A DNA stretch of 64,000 bases from Micromonospora wenchangensis (GCF_002210435.1 NZ_MZMV01000041.1:1-64000), one strand, 5' to 3'; numbered from the stretch's first letter, positions 33,632 through 42,938 are shown. Notes: a model not told the origin generated them from the sequence alone. Translations and numbers: made by a program.

Positions 33632-34480
33632 TCAGCGGCGGGAGCGGCGCGGCCGGCGGGCCGGGGTGGGCGGCACCACCGTTGTCCAGTGGGCGGGGCG
33701 GCGCAGCCGTGCGGGCAGGGCGGTGCGCCGGTCGCCCCGGGCCGCCTCGAGCTGGGACTGGTGCAGGAACAGGGTGTCGGACAGGTCGGCTGCGCGTAGG
33801 TCCGCGCCGCGCAGGTCGGCCCCGGTGACGTCGGCCCGGCGCAGGTCGGCTGCGCGTAGGTCCGCGCCGAGCAGCCGGGCCCCGCGCAGGTTCGCCCCGC
33901 GCAGGTCGACGCCCCGCAGGTCCGCGCCGAGTAGCAGCGCGCCCCGCCGGTCGGGCCCGCCGGTGCCGGCGCGGGCCGCTTCGCTGGCCGCCGCGAGCAG
34001 CGGGTTCACCCGGTCGCGGTGGGCGTCCACGTCGACCGTGGCCAGCTCCTGAGGCGTGCCGCCGGCCAGCGCGTCGGTGGCGTCGCGGGCGGCGCGCAGC
34101 TCGTCGTGCAGCGGGCCGGCGGGGGTGAGGGTGAGCGCCTCGGTGAGGTACCAGAGCAGTTCGTGCAGGGGCCGGGTGACGGTGAACGCGGCGAACATGC
34201 CGGCGGCGGTGGCCGGGTCGGTCCGCCAGTCCCGGCCACCGAAGGTGACCTGGCTGACCCGCTGGCCGGCGCCGAAGCAGTCGAACACGACGCAGCCGGG
34301 GTAGCCGCGCTCGCGCAGTTCGTCGTGGATGCCGCAGCGGGAGTCGCCGCGCAGGTGGTGGCAGGCGCGGCCGGCGGGTTTGTCCCGGGCGAAGTCGGCG
34401 GAGGCGGCGAACGCCGGGGCGACGCAGCACAACCCGACGCAGCGGGCGCAGTCGGCCCGCAGCCCGGTGGTGTCCGCCAT
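33632..34480 (-). CDS. Pentapeptide-repeat protein with N-terminal cysteine cluster
   Basis: 282 residues. The first ~75 carry a Cys-rich cluster starting CARCVGLCCVAPAF and continuing ACHHLRGDSRCGIHDE and GCVVFDCFG, a pattern like YkgJ-type Fe-S/zinc cluster proteins. A helical middle follows. Residues about 180-245 are A-[DN]-L-R-x pentapeptide repeats (ADLRGVDLRGANLRGAR...), about a dozen, which build a right-handed beta helix of DNA-like shape. The C-terminus is Arg/Pro-rich. ATG at 34480. Fusion of a metal cluster and a pentapeptide helix is unusual; some pentapeptide proteins protect gyrase, but nothing here proves that. Confidence 0.75.
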   Translation of the reverse strand: MADTTGLRADCARCVGLCCVAPAFAASADFARDKPAGRACHHLRGDSRCGIHDELRERGYPGCVVFDCFGAGQRVSQVTFGGRDWRTDPATAAGMFAAFTVTRPLHELLWYLTEALTLTPAGPLHDELRAARDATDALAGGTPQELATVDVDAHRDRVNPLLAAASEAARAGTGGPDRRGALLLGADLRGVDLRGANLRGARLLGADLRAADLRRADVTGADLRGADLRAADLSDTLFLHQSQLEAARGDRRTALPARLRRPAHWTTVVPPTPARRPRRSRR

Positions 34481-34706
34481 GCCGCCCGTCGTCTCCCTCG
34501 TCCGGTGGTGGTCGCCGGCCCCGTCCGGGCCGGTCCGCCCCGGCCATTGTCCGCCGGGCCCCGGTCCGCCGGTCGGAAGGGTACCGCCCGCCGATCGGGG
34601 CGGCGGGTACGGCCGGGCGGTCCGGGCGGACGGGCGGGTCGGCGGCACCCGCCGGCCCGGGAGGGTGGGATAGGGTCCGGTCACCGCCTCGGACCCGGGA
34701 GACGCG

Positions 34707-36182
34707 ATGCCCACCGACCACGTCGACGTGCTCATCGTCGGCGCGGGGTTGTCCGGTGTCGGTGCCGCCTGCCACCTGCGGCGCACCTGCCCCGACACGA
34801 CGTATACGGTCCTCGAGGCGCGGGACGCGGTCGGCGGCACCTGGGACCTGTTCCGCTACCCCGGCATCCGCTCCGACTCGGACATGTTCACCCTCGGCTA
34901 CGCGTTCCGCCCGTGGACCGCGCCGCAGGCCATCGCCGACGGCGACACCATCCTGCGCTACGTCCGGGAAACCGCCAGGGAGTACGGCGTCGAGGAGCAC
35001 ATCCGGTTCCGTCACCGGGTGCGTCGCGCCGAGTGGGACAGCACCACCGCCCGCTGGACGGTCCACGTGCACCGCGACGACACCGCCGAGGACGTCGTCC
35101 TGACCTGCCGTTTCCTCTTCTGCTGCACCGGCTATTACCGGTACGACGCCGGCTACACCCCCGACTTCCCGGACGTCGGGCGGTTCACGGGTCGGCTGGT
35201 GCACCCGCAGCACTGGCCCGACGACCTCGACCACACCGGCCGGCGGGTGGTGGTGATCGGCAGCGGGGCCACCGCGGTGACCCTGGTGCCGGCGCTGGCG
35301 CGGCGGGCCGGGCACGTCACCATGCTCCAACGTTCCCCCACGTACGTGATCGCGTTGCCGGCCCGGGACCGGCTGGCCGACGTGCTGCGCCGCCGGCTAC
35401 CCGCCCGCGCCGCCCACCGGCTGGTACGCGCCAAGAACGTGCTGTCCGGCACCGTCACCTACCAGCTCGCCCGGCGCGCGCCCCGGGTGGTGCGGGCGTT
35501 CCTGCGGCGGGCCGCGAAGGGCCGGTTGCCCGCCGGGTACGACGTGGACCGGCACTTCTCGCCCCGCTACGACCCGTGGGACCAGCGGCTGTGCGTGGCA
35601 CCCGACGGTGACCTGTTCGACGCGCTGTCCACCGGCCGCGCCTCGGTGGTCACCGACACCGTCGCCGCGTTCACCCCGGGCGGCGTCCGGCTCGGCTCCG
35701 GCGGGGAACTGCCCGCCGACATCGTGGTCACCGCCACCGGGCTGCAACTGCTCGCCCTCGGCGGGATGACCCTCGCCGTCGACGGCGTCGACGTCGACCT
35801 CGGCGCGACGGTGGCGTACAAGGGGATGATGCTCTCCGGGGTGCCGAACTTCGCGCTGACCATCGGCTACACCAACGCCTCGTGGACGTTGAAGGCCGAC
35901 CTGGTCGCCACCTACGTGTGCCGGCTGCTGCGCCACCTGGACGCCACCGGCCAGCAGGTCGTCACCCCGGTCGCGCCCGCCGACGGCGACCTGTCGCCGC
36001 TGATCGACCTGCGGTCCGGGTACGTGCTGCGCAGTGTGGACACGCTGCCCCGGCAGGGTGCCCGCGCGCCGTGGCGGCTGTACCAGAACTATCCCCGCGA
36101 CGTCGTGCTGATGAAACACGGTCGGCTCGTCGACGAGGGGGTGCGCTTCTCCCGGGCGACCGCCGGCACCCCGGTCGGCTGA
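34707..36182 (+). CDS. Flavin monooxygenase, probable Baeyer-Villiger type
   Basis: 491 residues. FAD site VLIVGAGLSGVGAACHLRR near the N-terminus, the Baeyer-Villiger fingerprint FTGRLVHPQHWP (F-x-G-x3-H-x3-W) at ~155-166, then the NADPH site VVVIGSGATAVTLVP. These enzymes insert oxygen next to a ketone. ATG start at 34707. An SDR gene starts 47 bp after its stop on the same strand, a common ketone/alcohol pair. The region upstream (34481-34706) is the divergent promoter with the pentapeptide gene. Confidence 0.85.
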   Translation: MPTDHVDVLIVGAGLSGVGAACHLRRTCPDTTYTVLEARDAVGGTWDLFRYPGIRSDSDMFTLGYAFRPWTAPQAIADGDTILRYVRETAREYGVEEHIRFRHRVRRAEWDSTTARWTVHVHRDDTAEDVVLTCRFLFCCTGYYRYDAGYTPDFPDVGRFTGRLVHPQHWPDDLDHTGRRVVVIGSGATAVTLVPALARRAGHVTMLQRSPTYVIALPARDRLADVLRRRLPARAAHRLVRAKNVLSGTVTYQLARRAPRVVRAFLRRAAKGRLPAGYDVDRHFSPRYDPWDQRLCVAPDGDLFDALSTGRASVVTDTVAAFTPGGVRLGSGGELPADIVVTATGLQLLALGGMTLAVDGVDVDLGATVAYKGMMLSGVPNFALTIGYTNASWTLKADLVATYVCRLLRHLDATGQQVVTPVAPADGDLSPLIDLRSGYVLRSVDTLPRQGARAPWRLYQNYPRDVVLMKHGRLVDEGVRFSRATAGTPVG

Positions 36183-36229
36183 GCCCGCCCCACCGTCAGT
36201 TCGTCTCTTTCCCGCAGCAAGGAGGCCGC

Positions 36230-37138
36230 GTGCGTAACTTCGACTTCACGGCCGGGACCGCCGTGGTCACCGGTGCCGCCAGCGGAATCGGCGAGGCCCT
36301 CGCCCACGGGCTGGCCCGCCGTGGCAGCGACCTGGTCCTGCTCGACCGCGACGGCGACCGGCTCGACGCGGTGGCCGCCGCGGTCCGCGCCACCCGTCCC
36401 GGGCGTCGGGTCGACACCCACCTGGTCGACCTGGCCGACCTGTGCACGACCGCCCGGGTCGCCGAGGAGGTCATGGCCCGGCATCCCCGGATCCGGTTGC
36501 TGGTCAACAATGCCGGGGTGGCCCTCGGCGGCCGGTTCGACCAGGTCACCATGGACGAGTTCCACTGGGTCGTCGACATCAACTTCCGGGCCCCGGTGCA
36601 GCTCACCCACGCCCTGCTGCCGGCGTTGCGGGCCGAACCCGGCGCGCACCTGGTCAACGTGTCCAGCCTGTTCGGGCTGATCGCCCCGGCCGGCCAGGCC
36701 GCCTACGCGGCCAGCAAGTTCGCCCTGCGGGGCTTCACCGAGGCGCTGCGGCACGAGTTGGCCGACGACGGCATCGGGGTGACGTCGGTGCACCCCGGTG
36801 GCATCGCCACCCGCATCGCCCGCAACGCCCGGGTCGGCAGCGGGGTGCCCCGCGAGGAGTTCGACGTGGCGCGGCGGCAGTTCGAGAGGCTGCTGTCCAT
36901 CCCGCCCGGACGGGCCGCCGAGGTGATCCTGCGCGGGGTCGAACGTCGTCGCGGCCGGGTGCTGATCGGCTGGTCGGCGAAGCTGCCCGACCTGCTGGCC
37001 CGGGTCGCGCCCGGATCACACGGCCGGCTGGTCGCCGCCGGGGTCCGGTTCGCCGGTGGTCCGGGCCCGCGGTCCGCGCCGGCCGCCCGGGTGCCGGCCC
37101 CGGTGCCGGCGGAACTGCCCGCCGGTGAGGTCGCCTGA
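36230..37138 (+). CDS. Short-chain dehydrogenase/reductase
   Basis: 302 residues with TGAASGIGEALA (NAD(P) site), NNAGVA, Ser in NVSSLFG and YAASK catalytic Tyr/Lys, so a classical SDR. The GTG at 36230 has a strong AAGGAGG site seven bases upstream. A frame that extends upstream inside the monooxygenase gene is not coding. It probably supplies or consumes the ketone made or used by the monooxygenase, 47 bp upstream; the substrate is unknown. Confidence 0.85.
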   Translation: MRNFDFTAGTAVVTGAASGIGEALAHGLARRGSDLVLLDRDGDRLDAVAAAVRATRPGRRVDTHLVDLADLCTTARVAEEVMARHPRIRLLVNNAGVALGGRFDQVTMDEFHWVVDINFRAPVQLTHALLPALRAEPGAHLVNVSSLFGLIAPAGQAAYAASKFALRGFTEALRHELADDGIGVTSVHPGGIATRIARNARVGSGVPREEFDVARRQFERLLSIPPGRAAEVILRGVERRRGRVLIGWSAKLPDLLARVAPGSHGRLVAAGVRFAGGPGPRSAPAARVPAPVPAELPAGEVA

Positions 37139-37224
37139 CCCGGGTTCAGGCACGACGACGCCGAGGTGACGACGACGCCCCCGACCGCCCGCCCCGACGG
37201 TGCCGGCGGGGGGAGGACGGCCGG

Positions 37225-38673
37225 TCAGGGCGGGTTGCTGCCCCGCTTCTCCTCCTGCGCCAGCACCGCCTCCCGGAACTCCGGGTCGTCGCGGGCGGCC
37301 AGTTCCGCCGCGAGCCGCGGGTCACCCACCAGCCGTTCCCGGTTGCGGTGCAGGAACGCCGCGAACCCACCGGTGTACGGGCAGGCGAGGTCGCCGAGTT
37401 CCCGGTCCGGCTGGTAGCGGCAGCCGGTGCAGTAGTCGCTGATCTCGTCGATGTACCGGCCGTCGACGGCGTACGGGCGGGTGTCCACCCGGGCCAGGTC
37501 GGCGTACTGGCTCATGCCGAGCACCGTCGTGTTCATCACCCACTCGGCGCCGTCGACGAAGCTGCGCTGGAACCAGTCGACCAGTTCGGTCGGCCGCCAG
37601 CCCCGCTGCAACGCGTGGTTGCCGAGCACCAGCAGCCGCTGGGCGTGGTGCGCCCAGGCCCGGTCCCGGACCCCGGCGAGCACGTCGGCCAGGCAGCGTG
37701 CCTCCACCGCGTCGGCGTCGAGGTCCTCGAACCACTGCGGCAGCGGTTCGGTCGCGGCCAGCCAACCGGTACCCCGGTAGGGCGGGTCGACGTACCAGTA
37801 GAGCTGCCAGAGGAACTCCCGCCAGCCGAGCACCCCCCGGACGAACGCCTCCACCGAGGCCAGCGGGGCGTCACCCGACCGCCACGCCGCCTCCGCCCGG
37901 GACACGGCCACCGCCGGGTCGAGCAGCCCGAGGTTGAACGCGGCGGAGAGCATCCCGTGCGCCAGCACCGGGTCCTCGGCGCTCATCACGTCGCCGTAGC
38001 GGCCGAACGCGGGCAGCCGGTACCGCAGGAAGTGCGCCAGCCGGTCCTCGGCCTCGCCGGCGGTGGCCGGGTGCGAGCGGGGGGCGTCCCGGCCGACGAA
38101 CCGCACCCCGTCGCGTTCCCAGCGGTCCAGGTCGGCCCGCACCCCGGCGTCGATGTCATCCTCGACGATCGGCGGCGGGGGCGGCACGTCCAGGGTGCGC
38201 CCCTGCGGGGTGCCGCGGCCACGGTCGGCCGGGCCGGGGCCGGTGAGCACGCCGTGACGGCGCTTGGCGTACCGGTAGAAGTCGACCATCCGCAGCGGCC
38301 CGCGCCGGGGCCGGTCCGCCCAGTCGGCGAAGTCCGCCCGGTCGGTGACGAAACCCCGGGGCGGCAGGACCGTCAGCCCCGGCACGGACCGGACGAAGTC
38401 CCGCGCCGACCGGGTGCTCGGGTGGCAGACCTCGACCGGGCCGTCGACGGCCGCCAGGGCTTCCCGGAACGTCGCGGTGCGCAGCAGCACCGCCCGGTCG
38501 CCGAGTTCGGCGGCGCGGTGGCGCAGCGCGCTGAGGATGAGGTGCGCCTTCTGCCGGTGCAGCCGCCGACGCCGGAACAGGTCGGAGACCTCGACCAGCA
38601 GCACCGGTTGCTGGTCGTCGTCCAGGAAGTGCGGCCCGAGTTGATCGGCGAGCAGCCACCGGCGGGGAGACAT
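37225..38673 (-). CDS. Fe-S photolyase/cryptochrome-like protein
   Basis: 482 residues. The N-terminal Rossmann-type domain (MSPRRWLLADQLGPHF) leads to the FAD-binding helical domain with WREFLWQLYWYVDPPY and EWVMNTTVLGMSQYAD. The cluster C-x-x-C...C (YCTGCRYQPDRELGDLACPYTGG) plus an earlier Cys fits the 4Fe-4S ligands of the PhrB/CryB (FeS-BCP) group, which repairs (6-4) photoproducts or senses light. ATG at 38673; the end lies 86 bp past the convergent SDR stop. The gene looks complete. Confidence 0.85.
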   Translation of the reverse strand: MSPRRWLLADQLGPHFLDDDQQPVLLVEVSDLFRRRRLHRQKAHLILSALRHRAAELGDRAVLLRTATFREALAAVDGPVEVCHPSTRSARDFVRSVPGLTVLPPRGFVTDRADFADWADRPRRGPLRMVDFYRYAKRRHGVLTGPGPADRGRGTPQGRTLDVPPPPPIVEDDIDAGVRADLDRWERDGVRFVGRDAPRSHPATAGEAEDRLAHFLRYRLPAFGRYGDVMSAEDPVLAHGMLSAAFNLGLLDPAVAVSRAEAAWRSGDAPLASVEAFVRGVLGWREFLWQLYWYVDPPYRGTGWLAATEPLPQWFEDLDADAVEARCLADVLAGVRDRAWAHHAQRLLVLGNHALQRGWRPTELVDWFQRSFVDGAEWVMNTTVLGMSQYADLARVDTRPYAVDGRYIDEISDYCTGCRYQPDRELGDLACPYTGGFAAFLHRNRERLVGDPRLAAELAARDDPEFREAVLAQEEKRGSNPP

Positions 38674-38843
38674 GCGTCGATTGTGCCCGCCGTCCGGTCA
38701 CCCCACGTGCCGGGGTCGATCGGTCGCGGTGATCGCCCCTGCCAGCCCGCCCGGCGACCGCACCGGCCGTCCGACAGTGGCGCGGGCCACCGGCGTCGCC
38801 CCCGCCGCCGCCCGCCGCGTCGTCGCCGACGCACCATGGTGGT

Positions 38844-38969
38844 ATGACGGATAGCCGTACGCCGATGTTCCGGTGCCGGGGCACCACGCGGACCAGCCGG
38901 TTCCCGGCCCGCTACGGCCACCACGTCGACGGATCCGGCGCGGCGGACGCCGGCCCGGCACACCGGTGA
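38844..38969 (+). CDS. Possible small leader ORF coupled to the MFS gene
   Basis: ATG...TGA of 41 codons ending in the GTGA overlap with the MFS start (GTG 38966, TGA 38967-38969). There is no strong ribosome site and no family. The tight overlap suggests translational coupling or chance. Listed because it would decide how the MFS start, which also lacks a ribosome site, is translated. Confidence 0.3.
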   Translation: MTDSRTPMFRCRGTTRTSRFPARYGHHVDGSGAADAGPAHR

Positions 38970-40354
38970 GCGTCGTCCCCGCGCCCACCGTCCGGCGGGC
39001 CACCGTGGTCTGGGCGGTGGCCGTCACCGCCTACCTGGCGGCGGTGTTCCACCGCAGCTCCCTCGGGGTGACCGGGGTGGAGGCCACCCACCGGTTCGCC
39101 ATCAACGCCTCCGCCCTGGCCGTCTTCTCGGTCGCCCAGCTCGCCGTGTACGCGGCCATGCAGATCCCGGTCGGCGTGCTGCTGGACCGGTACGGCTCCC
39201 GCCGGCTGCTGCTGGCCGGCGGCACGCTGATGGTCACCGGGCAGCTCTGCTTCGCCGTCGCCACCGACGTCCGGCTCGCCGTCGCCGCCCGGGTACTGGT
39301 AGGGCTCGGCGACGCGATGACCTTCATCAGCGTGCTGCGGATCGTCGCGTTCTGGTTCCCGGGCCGCCGCAACCCGCTGCTGGTGCAGCTCACCGGCACC
39401 GTCGGTCAGCTCGGTGCGATCCTCGCCGCGGTGCCGCTGGTGGCGCTGCTGCACCGGGCCGGCTGGACCCCGGCATTCCTGGTCGCCGCCGGGCTGGGGG
39501 CGACGACGGTGCTGCTGGTGCTCGTCGCCGTCCGGGACGCCCCGCACGTCGGGCCGGGAGTCGCCGCCACCCCGGCCGTGTCCGCCGTGCGGCGGGAACT
39601 CGCCGCCGCCTGGGCCCAGCCGGGCACCCGGCTGGGCCTGTGGACGCACTTCGTCGCCCAGTTCTCCGGGGCCGTCTTCGCGCTGCTGTGGGGGTACCCG
39701 TTCCTGGTGCAGGGGCAGGGGCTGCCCCCGACGGCCGCCGCGTCCCTGCTCAGCCTCATGACGATCGGGACGCTGGTCGCCGGGCCGGTGGTCGCCCACC
39801 TGTGCGCCAGGCACCCGTTCCACCGGTCGGCGCTGGTCCTCGTGGTCACCGGGGCCAGCGCCGCGGTCTGGGCGGTGGTGCTGGCCTGGCCGGGCCGGTC
39901 GCCGCACTGGCTGCTGGTGGTGCTGGTGCTGGTGCTCGCCCTGGGCGGCCCCGGCGCGGTGATCGGCTTCGACTACGCCCGCACGTTCAATCCGGTGCAC
40001 CGCATCGGCAGCGCCACCGGCATCGTCAACGTCGGCGGGTTCGTCGCCTCGATCGTGCTGGTGCTGGCGATCGGGGTGGTGCTGGACCTGACCACCCCGG
40101 CCGGCGCGTCGGCCCCGCCGCTGTCGGCGTTCCGGTGGGCGTTCGCCGTGCAGTACCTGCTCTGGGCGGTGGGCGCGGTGCAGGTGCTGCGGTACCGCAA
40201 CGCCGCCCGGCGACGGCGTGCGCAGGCCACCGACGCCGGGACGGTGGCGACGCCGGAGGTGACGGTGCGCGTACCGCCGGGGGAGCCGGCCGACGGTGGG
40301 GGTGACCGGGCGGCGGGCGGCGAGTCCGGCGGACCGATGGGTCGGGCGGCATGA
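38966..40354 (+). CDS. MFS transporter
   Basis: 462 residues, about 12 membrane helices. N-terminal TVVWAVAVTAYLAAVFHRSSLGVT resembles the nitrate/sugar-phosphate-type group; motif A appears as GVLLDRYGSRRLLLAG. The C-terminal ~55 residues are hydrophilic, Glu/Gly-rich. The GTG at 38966 is the first reasonable start; it overlaps a small upstream ORF (GTGA). Substrate unknown. It is followed 67 bp later by mscR. Confidence 0.75.
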   Translation: MSVVPAPTVRRATVVWAVAVTAYLAAVFHRSSLGVTGVEATHRFAINASALAVFSVAQLAVYAAMQIPVGVLLDRYGSRRLLLAGGTLMVTGQLCFAVATDVRLAVAARVLVGLGDAMTFISVLRIVAFWFPGRRNPLLVQLTGTVGQLGAILAAVPLVALLHRAGWTPAFLVAAGLGATTVLLVLVAVRDAPHVGPGVAATPAVSAVRRELAAAWAQPGTRLGLWTHFVAQFSGAVFALLWGYPFLVQGQGLPPTAAASLLSLMTIGTLVAGPVVAHLCARHPFHRSALVLVVTGASAAVWAVVLAWPGRSPHWLLVVLVLVLALGGPGAVIGFDYARTFNPVHRIGSATGIVNVGGFVASIVLVLAIGVVLDLTTPAGASAPPLSAFRWAFAVQYLLWAVGAVQVLRYRNAARRRRAQATDAGTVATPEVTVRVPPGEPADGGGDRAAGGESGGPMGRAA

Positions 40355-40421
40355 TCGCGGTAGGTTCGGCGGTGAGCGGGACCCATCCGGCCGTCGGGCC
40401 GGCAGGCAGGGAGGACACAGC

Positions 40422-41510
40422 GTGAGCCAGGAAGTCCGGGGCGTCATTTCACGGAGCAAGGGCGCTCCGGTCGAGGTCACCACCATCGTGGTGCCCGACC
40501 CGGGGCCCGGCGAGGCGGTGGTGCGGGTGCAGTCCTGCGGGGTCTGCCACACCGACCTGCACTACCGGGAGGGCGGCATCAACGACGACTACCCGTTCCT
40601 GCTCGGCCACGAGGCGGCCGGGGTGGTGGAGCAGGTGGGCGAGGGCGTCACCGACGTCGCGCCCGGCGACTTCGTGGTGCTCAACTGGCGTGCGGTCTGC
40701 GGGCAGTGCCGGGCCTGCCGCCGGGGCCGGCCGTGGTACTGCTTCAACACCCACAACGCCGCCCGCAAGATGACCCTCACCGACGGCACCGAGCTGACCC
40801 CCGCCCTGGGCATCGGCGCGTTCGCCGAGAAGACCCTGGTCCACGCCGGCCAGTGCACCAAGGTCGACCCGGCGGCCCGGCCCGCCGCCGTCGGGCTGCT
40901 CGGCTGCGGCGTGATGGCCGGCCTCGGCGCGGCGATGAACACCGGGCAGGTCACCCGGGGTGACTCGGTGGCCGTCATCGGCTGCGGCGGGGTCGGCGAC
41001 GCGGCGGTCGCCGGAGCCGTCCTGGCCGGCGCGACCACGATCGTCGCGGTGGACACCGACGGCCGCAAGCTGGACTGGGCGCGCAGGTTCGGCGCCACCC
41101 ACACCGTCGACGCCTCCGCCGAGGACGCCGTCGAGGCGATCCGGGCCGCGACCGGCGGGTTCGGCGCGGACGTGGTGATCGACGCGGTGGGCCGGCCGGA
41201 GACCTGGAAGCAGGCGTTCTACGCCCGGGACCTCGCCGGCACCGTCGTGCTGGTCGGGGTGCCCACCCCGGAGATGACCGTCGACCTGCCGCTGCCCGAC
41301 GTCTTCGGCCGGGGCGGCGCGCTGAAGTCGAGCTGGTACGGCGACTGCCTGCCCAGCCGGGACTTCCCGCTGCTCACCCAGCTCTACCTGCAGGGCCGGC
41401 TCGACCTGGACGCCTTCGTCACCGAGGAGATCGCCCTGGACCAGGTGGAGGAGGCGTTCCGCCGGATGCACCACGGCGACGTGCTGCGGTCGGTGGTGGT
41501 GTTCCCGTGA
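40422..41510 (+). CDS. mscR: S-(hydroxymethyl)mycothiol dehydrogenase
   Basis: 362 residues, a zinc alcohol dehydrogenase: catalytic Cys in SCGVCHTDLHY, His in GHEAAGVV, the structural zinc loop CGQCRACRRGRPWYC and the nucleotide site VIGCGGVGDAAVAG. The whole closely matches mycobacterial MscR, which oxidises the mycothiol-formaldehyde adduct and reduces S-nitrosomycothiol. The GTG start follows AGGGAGGAC. The next gene overlaps by 4 bp and is an MBL hydrolase, the same order as in mycobacteria (Rv2259-Rv2260). This places the organism among mycothiol producers. Confidence 0.9.
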   Translation: MSQEVRGVISRSKGAPVEVTTIVVPDPGPGEAVVRVQSCGVCHTDLHYREGGINDDYPFLLGHEAAGVVEQVGEGVTDVAPGDFVVLNWRAVCGQCRACRRGRPWYCFNTHNAARKMTLTDGTELTPALGIGAFAEKTLVHAGQCTKVDPAARPAAVGLLGCGVMAGLGAAMNTGQVTRGDSVAVIGCGGVGDAAVAGAVLAGATTIVAVDTDGRKLDWARRFGATHTVDASAEDAVEAIRAATGGFGADVVIDAVGRPETWKQAFYARDLAGTVVLVGVPTPEMTVDLPLPDVFGRGGALKSSWYGDCLPSRDFPLLTQLYLQGRLDLDAFVTEEIALDQVEEAFRRMHHGDVLRSVVVFP

Positions 41511-42136
41511 CCGCCCGGGTCGACCACGCCGTCACCTCCGGCACGTTCTCCCTCGACGGGCAGACCTTCGACGTCGACAACAACGTCTGGGTCGTCGGAA
41601 ACGACACCGAGTGTGTGGTGCTGGACGCCCCGCACGACGTGGCCGCGATCCGCCGGGTCGTCGGCGACCGCCGGGTCGTGGCGATCCTCGCCACCCACGC
41701 CCACGACGACCACGTCCGGGTCGCCCCGGAACTGGCGAAGGCCACCGGCGCGCCGATCCTGCTGCACCCCGCCGACCGGGTGCTGTGGGACCTGGTGCAC
41801 CCCGGGCTGGCCCCCGACGGGGAGCTGACCGACGGGCAGGAGATCACCGTCGGGGACACCGTCCTGCGGGTGCTGCACACCCCCGGGCACAGCCCCGGCG
41901 CGTGCAGCTTCCACGCCCCCGCGCTGGGCGCGGTGTTCACCGGGGACACCCTGTTCGCCGGGGGCCCGGGAGCGACCGGCCGGTCGTACAGCGACTTCGC
42001 CACGATCGTCGAGTCGATCCGGACCCGGCTGCTCACCCTGCCGGCGGACACGGTGGTGCACACCGGGCACGGCGACGACACGACCGTCGGCGCGGAAGCC
42101 CCCCACCTGCAGGAGTGGCTGGCCCGCGGCCACTGA
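41507..42136 (+). CDS. MBL-fold hydrolase linked to mscR
   Basis: 209 residues with the metallo-beta-lactamase signature THAHDDHV (H-x-H-x-D-H), then TPGHSPGAC and GDTLFAGGPG, and a final HTGHGDDTTVG. It is like the glyoxalase II/hydrolase group. The start overlaps the mscR stop by 4 bases (GTGA), so the two are coupled. The likely role is to hydrolyse S-formylmycothiol, completing formaldehyde removal; this is inference from context. A 11-bp stem-loop follows. Confidence 0.85.
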   Translation: MTARVDHAVTSGTFSLDGQTFDVDNNVWVVGNDTECVVLDAPHDVAAIRRVVGDRRVVAILATHAHDDHVRVAPELAKATGAPILLHPADRVLWDLVHPGLAPDGELTDGQEITVGDTVLRVLHTPGHSPGACSFHAPALGAVFTGDTLFAGGPGATGRSYSDFATIVESIRTRLLTLPADTVVHTGHGDDTTVGAEAPHLQEWLARGH

Positions 42137-42144
42137 ACCGCAGC

Positions 42145-42170
42145 GGCCGGGCGGCGGGTGCCGCCCGGCC
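42145..42170 (+). terminator. 11-bp stem-loop after the mscR-MBL operon
   Basis: GGCCGGGCGGC-GGGT-GCCGCCCGGCC, a perfect 11-bp stem with a four-base loop, begins 9 bases after the MBL stop and ends before the next gene (42193). Confidence 0.55.
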
Positions 42171-42192
42171 CCACCGGCCTAGGATCGGCCGG

Positions 42193-42651
42193 GTGACCGA
42201 CGACGAACGCCCTCCGGGCGTACGACAGCTGCGCCTGGTGGTGGAGGCCGAGGACTACGACGCGGCGGTGGCTTTCTTCCGGGACGCCCTGGGCCTGCCC
42301 GAGCAGGCCGCGTACTCCGGTGCGGGGGAGGCCCGGGTGGTGATCCTGGAGGCGGGCCGGGCGACCCTGGAGATCGCCAATCCGGCGCAGAAGCGGATGA
42401 TCGACGACGTCGAGGTGGGCCGTCAGGTGGCCCCGAGGCTACGGCTGGCGTTCGAGGTGGACGACGCCACCGCCGTGACCGGCCGGCTGGTCGCCGCCGG
42501 GGCCACCGAGGTCGCCCCGCCCACCGTCACCCCCTGGCACTCGCTGAACTCCCGCCTCGACGGGCCCGCCGGCCTTCACCTCACCGTGTTCCAGGAGTTG
42601 CGGGACCTCGACGAGCGGTCCACCGCCGACGGGTTCGGCACCGACGGCTGA
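42193..42651 (+). CDS. VOC (glyoxalase/bleomycin resistance) family protein
   Basis: 152 residues with the beta-alpha-beta-beta-beta repeats of the VOC fold: RQLRLVVEAEDYDAAVAFFRDALGLP... and a second half RLAFEVDDATAVTGRLVAAG. Zn/Fe ligands are not obvious, so substrate and reaction are open. The GTG at 42193 opens on VTDDERPPGV; the frame upstream lies inside the MBL gene region and is not used. Confidence 0.75.
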   Translation: MTDDERPPGVRQLRLVVEAEDYDAAVAFFRDALGLPEQAAYSGAGEARVVILEAGRATLEIANPAQKRMIDDVEVGRQVAPRLRLAFEVDDATAVTGRLVAAGATEVAPPTVTPWHSLNSRLDGPAGLHLTVFQELRDLDERSTADGFGTDG

Positions 42652-42938
42652 CGCCGGCGCGGGGGCCTGCCGCCGCCCGGTTCGCCGTCCTGACCCGGGC
42701 CACACCGGCCGGACGCCGTCGCGTCGTGCGGGCGATCTGTCCGGTTTGAGGTCCCGGGGTGGGGTGTGCCGGTGACCCGGGCCACAGCCCGACGTGGCGT
42801 GCGCATTTCCGGAATGACGGACAGGGGCGGTGGGTTGTGTTCCCCGTACGCCGGTCAGCACACCTCCGGCCGGCGGGGAAGTTCCCCCGAGGCCCGCTCA
42901 CCCCGGAGCGCGTCGCCACGATCGAAAGGGCAACCATC

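Noticed and set aside
42652..42938. Possible ydaO-type (c-di-AMP) riboswitch before a secreted cell-wall protein
   Set aside because: Such riboswitches often precede cell-wall hydrolases in actinobacteria, but the conserved core segments I know are not present here.
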